Below, one piece after another: positions 9,821-20,156 of a DNA stretch of 40,000 bases. A program made the translations under genes and the position numbers. A model generated the notes under the pieces. It saw nothing but the letters and a program-made list of their open reading frames with translations. It was not told where the DNA came from and did no database searches. The stretch comes from Prorocentrum cordatum (Eukaryota > Sar > Dinophyceae > Prorocentrales > Prorocentraceae), in the NCBI GenBank assembly GCA_963575745.1, contig CAUYUJ010021698.1, positions 1 to 40,000 of the forward strand, in the 5' to 3' direction. Every line of letters starts with the position of its first letter. Position 1 is the first letter of the stretch.

Positions 9821-9990
9821 CAAGCTAGGTGCGCTCGCGTCATATCTGACGTCCTACCCCTCCCTCCCATCCTTTGCCATGGCGTATATGTCCTCTCTAT
9901 TCGCAAAGTCGGATGTCGAGCTGGGCAATAATCACGAGAGGGTACGTGATACATGGTAGAGCACGGCATGTTATGGCGTAGAAAAGCATG
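9821..9990 (+). repeat. 170-bp dispersed repeat, family 3, forward copy
   Basis: This stretch matches the reverse complement of 24674-24843 over the same 170-bp length, with visibly high identity throughout. Shared words include CAAGCTAGGTGCGCTCGCGT, TCATATCTGAC, CCTACCCCTCCCTCC, AGTCGGATGTCGAGC and GTAGAGCACGGCATG. The two copies are in opposite orientation about 14.7 kb apart. Both abut decayed GCATGG-type repeats. Confidence 0.85.
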
Positions 9991-10115
9991 GCAGATCGTA
10001 GCATGCCATAGCATCGCGTGGCATTGCGCAGTGAAGAATTTCATTGCATAGTATCGCAACGCAAAACATGGCATCGCACAGCGGCGCAGAGCACAACACC
10101 GCACAGCATGTCCAG
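9991..10115 (+). repeat. Decayed GCATGG/GCATCGCA repeat
   Basis: Variants of GCATGGCA, GCATCGC and GCACAGC recur about every ten bases. A similar short stretch adjoins the partner copy of repeat family 3 (24610-24673), so it may belong to that element. Confidence 0.6.
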
Positions 10116-11087
10116 GCATGGTGCCCAGTTCCTTGGAAGGTACATGGATCGTCTTCGAGAGGTTTGGGCCAGTTTGGGGTCGTGGCTCCATGCCTAGCTC
10201 TTTGGGCTCCTCGAAAGGCTCCACACAAGGCGGGGTTGATGGAGAGCACCTGCAGGCTCCGGTTTCAACATCGCCTTCTCAAAGCAGAAACGGGGCTCCC
10301 GCTTGATACTTCCTGAAACGACGACGCCACCAAGTGCGGGGGGCTCTGCGGCCCAAAAAGTCAACGAATCGACACCGCATGTGTAAATACTTCCGGCGGT
10401 TTTTCCGAGGGCCATGTCTTAGATTCTGATGCCTATTTGGAAGGACCGGAAATACCCGCGCTGCAGAGGGCGCACGATTGGGAACAACTAGAGGCGCAGA
10501 AATGGGTCCAGCGTTTCAGCGGGAGCCACGTTTGAAGAAAAACCCGGCGAAAATCCAACTCCCGGGAATCCTGTGTGAAAAACAGTACGCGGAGGGTCCC
10601 GGAGGGGGGCCGGACATCTTCCAGACGTCATCAGGGGAGAGAGGAGATTAGTATTCACATTGTGCAATTGTAAAGGAGGGGGTGAGAGGGGAGGGGGAGT
10701 TTGTTTGCCGGCACCCCGCCAGGAGTACTACGGCGACCCGTCGGTCAACCCCGTGAACGGACAGGCGGGCTCCGCAACAGCAGCTCCAGCAGGCGGACGG
10801 TAGGTCCGTGCCGGGTCTCAAGCTTGGACGCCCGTCGGGGGCCCATCTCGAGCCCCAAGGCCCGCAGGAGGAGAGCCATCGGCGAGAGGCTCTTGCGAAG
10901 CATGGGGTCGACAGCCTAGCCCGGACGGTTCGCGCAGTGTGGGAAATCAGTGCGTCGTCAAGGCGTGGACCTGCCACATGCCCCGCTGGCTCCTCACCGC
11001 TGCCGAGTGTGTTGCTTGGCCTCAGTTGGCTTCCTTCCCCTTTCCGCTCTCTTCCATTTGTATTAGCGCATCCTTCCCTCCCTATTA
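10116..11087. other. Spacer without recognised gene
   Basis: Unique-looking sequence of moderate GC content. Frames of up to about 150 residues exist on both strands but none shows a recognisable motif. Confidence 0.5.
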
Positions 11088-11238
11088 GGGGGCCACGTGC
11101 GAACCCACCCCTACCCCCCACGAGTTCTGAGGGGGAGGGTGCGGTTCACTTTGTTCGGGAGCTCCCGAGCGATGTGAACCCCACCCTCCCCCTCAGAAAT
11201 CGTGGGGGGATAGGGGTAGGGTTCGCACGCGGCCCCCC
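11088..11238. repeat. Near-perfect 151-bp palindrome (fold-back element)
   Basis: Two arms of about 70 bp are inverted with few mismatches. The left arm runs GGGGGCCACGTGCGAACCC, CCCCTACCCCCCACGA, TTCTGAGGGGGAGGGTG. The right arm mirrors it as CACCCTCCCCCTCAGAA, TCGTGGGGGG, TAGGGGTAGGGTTCGCACGC, GGCCCCCC. The centre is TCGGGAGCTCCCGA. Transcribed RNA would form one long hairpin. No flanking target duplication was found. Confidence 0.85.
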
Positions 11239-11539
11239 ACCTGTTCCCCGCATCCCTCCCTCCACAGGCCCTGCCCTCCCCTTCCCCCTCCTCCCAAACA
11301 TCCGACGGCATGCTTTTCGTCTGCAGCGTGTGCCCAGGAGCTCTCGAACACATTTGCATGCTTTTCCGCCGCGTGTCGCGCCTTGGAGGTCCTGGTCCCG
11401 AAAACGCCCTCGAGAGGGTTTTTCTCGAACAGTGTGTTCTTCCGCTCCCGATGTCCAATATGTGGGTGCATTCTGTGCATGGTGCAACCAATGTGTATAT
11501 AATATAATATGAACAAATTACGCTGCCCCCCAGAATGTA

Positions 11540-11960
11540 AAAGAATTGCCCGAGACGCTCCCAAGCAACCCAGGATAGCTTTCGGGCGGCTCTCCAGGCT
11601 TCCAGGAGGCCTCCAAGAGACCTCCAGGGAGCTCGGCGAGGCCTCCCGAGAGCGCCTGGAGAACCTAAGATCCTTAATTTTCCTGGTTTTGCCCCCAAGA
11701 CGGCCCCAAGACTGGCCAAGACGGTTCCAAGACTGCCGAAGAGGCGCCCCGGACAGCTCCAGACCGCCCTAGAACAAGCCCAAGATGAGCTCAAGAGCGG
11801 GAGCAGGAAGCCGCCAGAGACCTCCGAGAGGACTCCTGGACCCCCCAGAGGCCTCCCCTTGAGAGGTCCCCAGAAAGCTCCGACGGGGCCTCCGAAACAG
11901 CCCAAGAGAGTTTCGAGAGCCGTCCCGAGAGAGCCCGAAGAGGGTAAAAACGATGATTCT
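11540..11960 (+). repeat. Decayed CCAAGA-type short repeat, locus 1
   Basis: Words such as CCCCAAGACGGCC, CCAAGACTGGCC, CTCCAAGAGACC and CCGAGAG recur about every 10-12 bases. The opening segment, ACGCTCCCAAGCAACCCAGG and the following ATAGCTTTCGG, is duplicated at about 12233-12275. The same repeat class appears at 26340-26515. Confidence 0.65.
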
Positions 11961-12164
11961 CAGTGTTTGTAGTCGACTTGTTTCGCCTTCTCACGTTTTT
12001 CCGGCTTCAACGCTCCAAGACCGAGGAATTTGAAAAACAAATAATGTCAGAGATTCCCTTTTTTCCAATTCAACAAATGCGCGGCCCCTCCTCCCGGGGG
12101 GTCCCACACCTTCCCGGAGTATTTGCGGAACACTCGCGGTACCGCCCTTCCCGACCTCCCGGGG

Positions 12165-12310
12165 AACCCGCAAAACGCCCAGGACAGCCCAAGACGACCC
12201 CAAGAAGCCCCAGAACGTCAAAGAAAGGCCCAAGACGCTCCCAAGCAACCCAGGATAGCTTTCGGTCGGCTCATCACACTCCCAGAAAGCCTCCAAGAGA
12301 CTTCAAAAAC
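12165..12310 (+). repeat. Decayed CCAAGA-type short repeat, locus 2
   Basis: Contains CCCAAGACGACCCCAAGAAG, AAGGCCCAAGACGCTCCC and CTCCAAGAGACTTC. Shares a stretch of about 40 bases with 11549-11590, so the two loci are related by duplication as well as by repeat type. Confidence 0.65.
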
Positions 12311-13039
12311 CAAGGAACTTGAAAAAATAGCGAATTTCAGATATTCCCTTTTTTCAAGTTGGGACTCCTCCTCCCTATCTTCTTCCCCGAGCCCCATCAA
12401 GAATTCGGGGTCACATGCACAGATGTTCCGGGAATGCTCTTTGGTATTTTGTTGTTGTACTCTCTAACGCTGCTTGGGAATCCTTTAACGCTGCTGAACT
12501 CTCTAATGCTTTTTTGGTACTCTCTTGGATCGTCTTCGTGTCCTCTTGGCTGCCCCTGAAACCACCGTCGCATTCGGAATCACATTCGAAACATATGTTT
12601 AGTTTTTTTCTGTTTTCTACATTCGCCCCATCTTTGTATTTTGCACGGAGGCCACGAGAGGCATCCCAACAGACTGTGGCCTGCATCCAGAACATCTAAC
12701 CCAGAGCCCAGGCACGGCAACTTGGAAAAAAGGGAATCCCACAGTTCTTTTGTTTCAAGTTCGCCCCCCCTCCCCCCCTGCCTACTCTTGCACAACAGAC
12801 CACAATTATGGCGCCCCATCTGCTCCCAGAAAAGAACCCAGGAAGTCTTTGAAGGCCCCAAATCGTCGAACACCGAACGGGAATTCATGATTTCTGTGTT
12901 TCCGAAGTGATTCCGAGGCATGCGCAGGGCCTCCAAGAGAGCCCCTGGATGCAAGAAACGACCATAATTAGATCCCAGGAGTTCGCCCATCAAGTCTAGC
13001 TAGACATTGAGCGCGCGCGAAGCACGCGCGATGGTTCTA
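12311..13039. other. Spacer without recognised gene
   Basis: Lower GC than the surroundings. The word TTTTTTC(C/A)A(A/T)TT recurs (12058 and 12349). Frames of 60-137 residues exist but show no motif. Confidence 0.5.
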
Positions 13040-13110
13040 GTATGTCTTATATATATATATATATATATATATATGTCTATATATATGTATATATATGTAT
13101 ATATATATAG
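13040..13110 (+). repeat. (TA)n microsatellite
   Basis: About 30 bases of pure (TA)n followed by TATATG-interrupted units. Confidence 0.95.
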
Positions 13111-13379
13111 GTACATGGTGGCATCGAGCAGTACAACTTCTGCGCTTATGCATGGTTCATCACGTCATAGACGTGTTGTGCATTCATGAGACACACTGAC
13201 ACGAGACGGCTTACTACATGAAAAACGACATTCAATACATTCTTATTTGGCAGCTTGGATGGTGAAACTCGCACCTACGCAGGCGTTGGCGTCATCGTGG
13301 AACCAACATTCTGAAGTCCACTGTTGCCCTCAAGGCCTGCTCAGACAGATTGGGCACGTTCGAATGAAGGTTACATGAG

Positions 13380-14650
13380 GGATGCTGCTACTGATCGCCG
13401 TGGATGCCCTTCGGATCGGCCTGGACTACGAGAGGCGCCAAGCGTTCAAATACGAACTCCAGGACATCATCCAGGCTACGGCTGCGCACAGTGCGACAGT
13501 GGCTTTTGGGGACTTCAGCGCGCAACTTCTGCGGTAATGACCTGGAGAAGAGGGAACGATCGGGGCTCATGTGTTCAGAAACTTCTAAGGGAGCCCCAAT
13601 TACGATGGTCAAGATCATGGGAGTATCAATGCGCAGTTATCGAGCCGGCAGTTCTTTGGGGAAATTCGCGTGGCTCGCGAATTCGCCAACGCGAGCACTT
13701 TCGTTCATCACCCCGACTAGGTGACTGTCACGTGCCCGAACGTGGGAATCAGTCCAATGGGCAACACTATGAGGACGTTTTTTTTCCAACAACAAAAACA
13801 TGCATTCTGCGATCAAGCATTGAATAGTCGGCATGTCCTTCATTTGCTGACAGCGCATAGAGTTCAATACGCAACACAAGCAGTCGAAGCAGAGGGTGCG
13901 CACACAAGCATGTGGCGACTTGGAAGCACAAGGTTGGTTCGTGAATGCATTGTTTAACACGCAGGGCTACCAAGTGTGTCCACAAGCAGTTTGGACAACG
14001 CAGCAGCCGATCTACAACGTGCTCTTTGCTGAACCCGCAGCCGACTTGCCTGTTTCGAGATCCACTGCCACAGGTTTCGACTTGATTGCCGAACGTAGAG
14101 CTTACCGGCGAGCTGGGGCCACGATATTGAAAATCGATTTCGCACAGTGATAACACAATCTGGAAAGAAAGGTCGAGAACCATGCCTGCAACATCTTATA
14201 AAGAGTGGGAAGCAGGACGTTGATCGCAACATGCGAGGACAAAAAAAAACACAACATGCTAACACACAGCGCATTGATGGCATTCCAGACGGCACGGAAG
14301 AACGAGCATATGTGATAGTGGACTATTTTGAGAACGAGTAGTGGGAGTACAAATTCCAGGACACACGCCAAAACCAGAAAGCACCTTGTTTAAACGCGGT
14401 TCCTGTGGACACGCCCCCTTTGACCACCTGCGATTTGAAGGCAGCTTTGCGAAACTCAGGAAAGGGAGGGCAGCGGGCCCCGACGGTATCCCGCCAGAGT
14501 GCTGGAAAAGCTTGGGTCCAGATTCTCTTGATTGCGACATCCCATTGGGCATGGTTCAAACGTGCAGGGAACAGGCAAGTCTTGAAATCTGGAAACGCTC
14601 GGCTGTGGTGCTACCGCTGAGAAGGTCGGCGCGGCCTTACTGGCACATGG
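13380..14650 (+). pseudogene. Degenerate LINE, 5' half: EEP endonuclease and start of reverse transcriptase
   Basis: A broken non-LTR retrotransposon. The frame from 13388 reads a truncated endonuclease segment ending in VAFGDFSAQL (about 13499-13528), the GDFNA-type motif of LINE endonucleases with N to S, then a stop. From about 14405 the N-terminal reverse transcriptase region appears across two frames: TTCDLKAALRNSGKGG in one, then KLRKGRAAGPDGIPPECWK (14452-14508) and WKRSAVVLPL in the other. AGPDGIPPE is the hallmark of the RT entry region. The stretch between (13540-14390) has many stops and only vague similarity. It is disabled by several frameshifts and stops. The matching 3' half lies at 15480-16300. 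The family differs from the large element at 27-37 kb. Confidence 0.75.
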
Positions 14651-14780
14651 CAAGCCCCCTGTGGGCTCAGAGTCTCCGCAACAGTTCTGCGCCGACGCCT
14701 TCCCCACGGCGGAGCCCGCGCCGCCTTCCCCCGACGAAGAGGAGGGGCTGGGAGGGGGTAGGGCTTAGGGGGGGGAAGAC

Positions 14781-14945
14781 AAGGGCTCCCAGGAGGGCGC
14801 GAAGTTATTCGCGCTTCGCGCTTCGCCGTCCTCCTTCCTCCTCCCCCTCCTCCTCGTCCTCCTCTTCTCCCCCTTGGGGGGGCGGCGCGAGGGCGCGAAG
14901 TTATTCGCGCTTCGCGCAGCGCGAAGCGCGAACTTAAGAGCCCTT
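14781..14945. mobile_element. TIR element, family 5, copy A (MITE-like) with 7-bp target duplication
   Basis: A 165-bp element with perfect 8-bp ends AAGGGCTC and GAGCCCTT. GGAAGAC directly repeats on both sides (14774-14780 and 14946-14952), a good 7-bp target duplication. The interior has two GGCGCGAAGTTATTCGCGC blocks around a TCC-rich core. Near the right end is a perfect palindrome with 14-bp arms, TTCGCGCTTCGCGC, one A, and its complement (14905-14933). A diverged copy is at 18253-18407. It sits between the two halves of the degenerate LINE. Confidence 0.85.
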
Positions 14946-15106
14946 GGAAGACGCCTCCTGCCATGCATTACCCTTCTCCCCGGAGCCTCGGGGCGGGCGG
15001 CAGCGGGGCAGCGCGGCAGGGCCGCGGGCGCCGCGGCGGGCCGCCGAGGGCGGCATCGGCAGGCCGCCTAGCCCGACCCGCTCGTCGACGTGATGGGCAT
15101 CTCACC

Positions 15107-15272
15107 ACCCACCAAACCACCCCAACCCAACCCGAAGGCCCAAATTTATCCTCGATTTCCAGTGGGGGGGGGTCGGGGAACGTTGAAAAAACACGTGGTA
15201 TCCGTACCCCCCCCAACCCGAAATTCGGTTCAAATTCGGGTCTTCGGGTTGGGTTGGGGTGGTCTGGTAGGT
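15107..15272. mobile_element. TIR element, family 6 (MITE-like)
   Basis: About 166 bp with imperfect inverted ends of about 42 bp. The left arm includes CCACCAAACCACCCCAACCC followed by AACCCGAAGGCCCAAATTTA. The right arm includes TCAAATTCGGGTCTTCGGG followed by TTGGGTTGGGGTGGTCTGG. The interior is short and non-coding. It lies inside the interruption of the degenerate LINE. No clear target duplication was found. Confidence 0.75.
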
Positions 15273-15479
15273 AGTCAATCTACGTGCCGCTCTTCGTCGC
15301 TTTCGTTGCGGACAAGGGCGGTTCCGGAGGTTCGTCGCGCTGCGCGTCGGCGTCAACGCGGAGGCGCACCACTGAGTGCGCGCAGCGCCCCTGAGAATAG
15401 GGACGGATCGTTTCGGCGGTTCTCGTTTTCTTCTTCTTCTCCTTCTGTTTCCTATGCCTCTTCCCTTGGAAATGAGCGC

Positions 15480-16300
15480 GGTGCATGACCGATGCGGCGC
15501 ACCTGGAGAATGCATTTGTCAGGATGAAGCCAGATTGCATGTGAGGTGCGCTTCTCCGCCTCGGAAATCCCCTTGCATAGTTCAGCTTCTATGGCTGGTA
15601 TACGCAGCAACGTATTTCACAACACTGGACCACATTGGCACTGCACCTGGGAGAAAACGGCATGCGTTATTCCGCAACATGACGTATTTCGCACGGTTGA
15701 TCCCCAAGTAGACCCGGAATTGTTAATGACGCGCGAGATCCTTCACGTTGACGACGTTGGCTCTCTTGTGACAAGTTTAAGTTTTGATTGTTTTTTTTCG
15801 GCGGCAATCCGTGTTGAAGGAGAGACGTGCGGGACGAAATCATTTACATACATACGTAATTCAACCAACAGCTGAATCGCCAGGCGGACTGGCTACCCGA
15901 TCGAATAAATCCGCGGAACCGTCTACTTTGTTTGGAGGGCGTATCACGTTTGTCGGGAAAGCGACGATAGAGGTCAGCAGGCGATTTGGGGGAGCAACTG
16001 AACATTTCAAGCATTTGGACCGAATATGGGTCTACGCGTCAATTGGGTTAAAGACAGAAGTGCGATACCTTCCAGTTCCGCGGTCAACAAGCTGAGGCAT
16101 GTGTTGGTTCCGCTTGGCTGTTGATAGCAGGCACTTGGGGAAATTGGGCAGCCTCCATGGAAAATGGTTCAGACGCCGACCTGGCACTCCCCGTTCGTAT
16201 TGATCCTCGCGTCCGCCACAGTGACGCGCTGCAGCGCGCGACGTCGACAACCTTATCATGTGTTCGGTCAGAGACGTGTTGTGCGATGCCGATTGTATTG
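15480..16300 (+). pseudogene. Degenerate LINE, 3' half: reverse transcriptase core and C-terminal region
   Basis: Continuation of the broken LINE at 13380-14650. Around 15500-15600 one frame reads ENAFVRMKPDC, comparable to the EKAFDRV region of LINE reverse transcriptases (motif A). At 15744-15755 HVDD stands at the YADD catalytic position, preceded by MTREIL. From about 15784 another frame reads TLFGGRITFVGKATIEVSRR (near 15926-15985) and continues FGGATEHFKHLDRIW and ASIGLKTEVRY. This fits the 'EVSRR.GAA...F..L..IW..SSIG...K' region downstream of the LINE catalytic core. A further trace, KLGSLHGKWFRRRPGTPRSY, lies near 16137-16200. Stops and frame changes throughout make it a pseudogene. 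Alignment is from memory of the family. Confidence 0.7.
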
Positions 16301-16589
16301 CCAAGAACTGGGCACGCCGATGGAGAAGAGGGCCCCCGCGACAGCAACGATTTCAATGTACGGTTTGTCTTGCGTGCAACTCCACTCCGCCCGCTTTTCG
16401 TCCTCCTCCCTCCCCCTCCCGCTCCCCGCTTGTCTCCTGCTTCGCAGTCGCGATGCGCTCCGTGTTTGGAAGCAACCATTCAGCAACGTGTTCCTTGCGT
16501 GGCCACGAAAAGCTGGCAATCGAACGCAATTTTGCCAACGCGTCCTTCCGGATGCTCGGTTTAGCCTGCCAGCCAAACAGACGACTTAT
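16301..16589. other. Spacer after the LINE relic
   Basis: Could be further decayed LINE 3' sequence, but no motif is recognisable. A pyrimidine-rich stretch lies at about 16395-16440. Confidence 0.45.
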
Positions 16590-16875
16590 GTGGCCCAGCG
16601 CATGTTGTGCAATGCAATGTGCGGCGTGGCGTGGTACAGTATATGGAAATTCAGATGCGGCCTGCAAGGTGCGCAGTGTAAACTATGTGGCGCGATCTAA
16701 ATGCAATATGTGTAGTGCAAGCAACGTGGTGCACTTCGAGGCGTGCAGTCAACGTCGTGCCAGCTGTGCGTTGCAAGCTGTATGCTGTGATGTGCAAATA
16801 TGCGGCGCAATCCACGTGGTGCATTGATGCAATCTAACAGAATTGGTGCAAGCTGCATGATGCAATCTGCGCGCG
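16590..16875 (+). repeat. Decayed TGCA-type repeat, then (CG)n
   Basis: Variants of GTGCAATGCAAT, GTGGTGCA, GCGGCGCAATC and TGCAAGC recur about every 10-14 bases. The array ends in a short (GC)n run at 16868-16882. Its words resemble the interior of TIR family 4 (17913-18155). Confidence 0.6.
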
Positions 16876-16889
16876 CGCGCGCCCGGAAA

Positions 16890-17912
16890 CACATGCCAAC
16901 GCACGCGCACGCCAACCAGACGTCCAGAAAGCGAGAACTAACGCACCAGACACCCACGATTGGCAGACGGGTGCCCGCCGGCCGAAAATCCCAAAGCGCG
17001 AGCCAGCGCACGGGGCGCCAACGATGCGCCCATGGAGGCCCATGGGACAGAAATCCAGAAACGCTGGCCATCGCAGGGGGCGCCCTTGAGGTGTCCACGT
17101 GCGTTCACGGCGGGCATTTGGCAGAGCAGGTTCACTGCTCAGGAAACAGGTAGGAAGGCCTGGTGTTCAGGTGCTCAGGAGGCAAGCGGCGAGCGTGAAC
17201 GCCTGTTGCAAGCAGCGGTTGAGGAATAGACCAGTCGCTTCGACGCTCGCCTTGAGGCGTGTGTCCCTCCATTTTTCCTCTTCCCGAAGAGTCGACCCTG
17301 GGATTTGCCGTGTAGCGCGTTTTGAGCAGGCTTTCGAGGCGAAGCAGGCCGCGGCGATGAGGTTTCTCTTGGAGAGTTACAATAATCAGTCACGTACCAA
17401 ATGTCAGCCGCCTTTTTTTCCTTCACTGGTCCCCAGACTTCCAGAACTGTTCTGCCCCTGGAGCTCAGGACCCCGTCGTCGGGATTGTCTCTGCATCCTG
17501 CTTTTTTTCGTTGTCGTGGCGCCCGGAAGCGGGCTTCTACGGGGGGGGAGGGGAATTGGCGGTTGACTTCCACCCAGTTGATCTTAAAAACGCAGGGGGC
17601 GTTTTTGTTCTGTTCTCCATGCTTCATATGTGGTCCGACCAACATCTGTCAAAAACGGCACCCCGAATCTGGACGTCCGGAGGTCGGCAGTGTGCTGCTA
17701 GAAAACATACTGGAAACGTACACGATGACAACGCAAAGAAAAACGATCGCCCTGGCCACGGGCCGGTCCCATACCCGACAACGTTATCAAAATGGTTCCC
17801 AGGATTGCAAGGAAACGTCGATCTCGAAGACTGAGTATACACGCCCCCAGCGCTTTTTTTAGACCATCCAGGGCCCAGGTAGTTTCAACACGCTGAGGGT
17901 ATGGCTCCCTCC
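16890..17912. other. Spacer without recognised gene
   Basis: Plus-strand frames of 90-155 residues exist (for example 17401-17862) and their codon composition is less skewed than in the microsatellites. However, I see no known domain, signal or membrane segment and cannot call a gene. Confidence 0.45.
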
Positions 17913-18155
17913 CTTCGGGTTGCCCAAAAGGCGGTCCAGCGACACGGCGGTGGTGCAAAAGATTTGGTGCGATAGATTTGTGGGGTTGCATTACACTTGG
18001 AGCGTGCACTAGATCTCGGGGCGGAAGTGTGTTGCTATATTTTCGCGTGCAGTACATTACTTGCAACACAGTGCAATATAATTCTCCGGCGCAATACGTT
18101 TGCAATGCAATTGCCCCCTTCCAGCTGGACCCCCTTCTGGGTCACTCAAATCCCT
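17913..18155. mobile_element. TIR element, family 4, fuller copy
   Basis: The left end, TCGGGTTGCCCAAAAGGCGG then TCCAGCGACACGG, is mirrored by the right end, CAATTGCCCCCTTCCAGCTGG then ACCCCCTTCTGGGTCACTC. The inverted repeat is imperfect, about 45 bp. The interior is TGCAA/GCAATA-rich. A truncated relative lies at 8450-8560. It is non-coding. Confidence 0.6.
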
Positions 18156-18252
18156 CCCTCTCCGCCCTCCCTCCTGCCCGCCGAGGTGGAGCAGTTCTAC
18201 CCGTTCCGGAGCCCTGCGAACGCACCGCGCCGCTCCTTTCGTGTCCGACAGC

Positions 18253-18407
18253 AAGGGCGCGCTCGAGGGCGCGAAGTTGTTCGCGATTTGAGCTTCGCGG
18301 TTCGGCTCCGATTCCTCCTCATCCTCCTATTCTCCCATGGGAGGCGGCGCGAGAGCGCGAAGTTATTCGCGCTTCGCGAAGCGGGAAGCGCGAATTTGGG
18401 AGCCCTT
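18253..18407. mobile_element. TIR element, family 5, copy B (MITE-like)
   Basis: A diverged copy of 14781-14945. It shares the end AAGGGC and the exact end GAGCCCTT, two GCGCGAAGTT(A/G)TTCGCG blocks and the TCC-rich core. TTCGCGCTTC and its complement form 10-bp arms near the right end. Flanks read CCGACAGC on the left and GGTACAGC on the right, sharing the last five bases, which would fit a decayed duplication of 7-8 bp. Confidence 0.75.
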
Positions 18408-18988
18408 GGTACAGCTGGACCGAGGTCATAAGATCGAGGCCGGTTCGGGGAGGGTACCCCAGTGTTCGTCGTTTCTGTTGGCTGCTCTCGTGCACCTTGG
18501 GGAGGGTAGCCCTGGATGTTCTGTTGGTTTTGGCAGATGGAGGGTCTCATGTCTTTGAGGGGTGTGTTTCTGGCCCAGGTCCGACTGTCGTGGAAGGCAG
18601 GAGAGCAGCGAGGCCCAGACATCCGGCGGCGGAAGAGATCGGGACGGTGTTGGCGCTTGCTGGCCGAATTCCACCCTTGGGGGCCATGGCACATCACGCC
18701 GTTTCCGGGCAATCCCCTCCGGAGAGCTGTTGCGAATGGCTTCGAGCTCCGCCGCGTGGGGCCACAGAGCGTGATAGTTTGCCGACTTGCTTGCGCATGG
18801 TCGTTGGACGCGTTCTGTATGTTTGGACGTGGGCCCATGTTGCTTCATGTGCTCTGGGCGTGCATGAGTTATCTGCATTGTGCATGCGCCTTGGTGAAGG
18901 ATGCACTGTTGTTAGGTATATACGCTGGTGGCGTTCGCCCGGTCGTAGACGCGGAAGTTTGTTGGGCGAAACGGGCGCGTCAACGAGG
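18408..18988. other. Spacer with an unrecognised open frame
   Basis: A plus-strand frame at 18516-18995 (159 residues) and a minus-strand frame at 18197-18838 overlap here. Neither shows a motif I can name. The DNA is less repetitive than its neighbours. Confidence 0.4.
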
Positions 18989-19165
18989 CGGGTGACGACC
19001 ACGACCACGACCGCGACGTCCACTACAACGACCACGATTTCGGCCACGACGATGACCACGACGATCACGGTGGTGATGGGGAGACGACGATCCCAGCGAC
19101 GAAAGTGTGGTATGACGACGATGTCGTCGACGACGACGACGGCGACGACGAGGACAGTGAGCAGC
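18989..19165 (+). repeat. Imperfect (GAC/CGA)n repeat
   Basis: About 175 bases of ACGACCACGACC, ACGATGACC and GACGACGAC words. Frames are poly-Thr, poly-Asp or poly-Arg type. Confidence 0.85.
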
Positions 19166-20156
19166 GGTGACGGCCATGCCGCTGCGGCCGCCGCGACAGG
19201 AAACGCCTGCTCAAGTATGCGATCAGCAGCGTGGTCATCGGGGAGCGAACGGCCGTCCGCCTGCGGTGAAGGCCAGTAGAAAATGACGCAGTGCTCCATC
19301 AACGGGAAGCGGGCAGTGCGTTACTCGTTGACGCTACCCTTGCATCCTTGCCTCTTCCAGGGAGGAGATGGTTGTCGCAGTTCCCTCCACGTTTTCGGCC
19401 CACTTGGCGGGCGTTCGAGATTGAAAGCAGCCAGTAGACCAGAGTCGGTCGATGTCGATCGATCTGCGCTATCGGGAAGCCGCGATAGCTCAAGGTCCAG
19501 GTTGAGCGATGCACGCGGCGTCAGAAGCCAACGCCGAAGCCGTCGCGACACCACACCGCCGCACACTGGCACATCTCTGCCACTGCCTCGGACAGTCCAC
19601 CGATCCTGGCCAAGGCCAGCCCCCCCGAAGGATCGGCGCACGCGTCGACCTGGCGTGGTCGGCACGGACAGCGCGCCCGCCGACCCCCCAGGTCATCGCG
19701 TTCACCTTCCTGCTCCTCTGCTTCATCAGCCTGGGCCTGCTCTTTGCGAGGCGCGGCCCCGCCACCGCCCTCCACCATCCGGCCTCCCCTCCTCCTCCGC
19801 GCCCTCCCCCCCGTGCACACGCAGCCTGCAGCTGCGGACCTGTCTGTGCAATGCACTGGGGCCCTCGTTGGCCCTCCCCCTGGCCGACGCAGGCAGTAGT
19901 TATGTACCCTCCCTCCTTTCCTTCGCTCCCCCCTTCACACTTTGGCAGGACAGCTTCCGGAGTAGCATCGCATCGACGTTTCATCGCGTGCACCTCATGA
20001 GGCTCGGCACGCTGGCAGAGGAAGGAAGGGAACGAAAACCAGGACGAGGAGAAGAAAGGACGAAGGAACGACCGAACGGCGCCCCACTCACCGGAGGCCA
20101 GGCCGGCGCGTGTGCGGGGCCCCCCGGTCGCCACCTGGGGACCGCCTCCAGAGAGA
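19166..20156. other. Spacer without recognised gene
   Basis: GC-rich sequence. Several frames stay open through the adjacent (GGA)n array but owe their length to composition. No conserved motif is visible. Confidence 0.5.

Noticed and set aside
10805-10822. Second spliced-leader-like string TCCGTGCCGGGTCTCAAG
   Set aside because: It requires deletion of the central ATTTT block and no gene follows.
18516-18995. 159-residue open frame as a host gene
   Set aside because: No recognisable domain; an equally long frame exists on the opposite strand and the DNA lies between transposon fragments.
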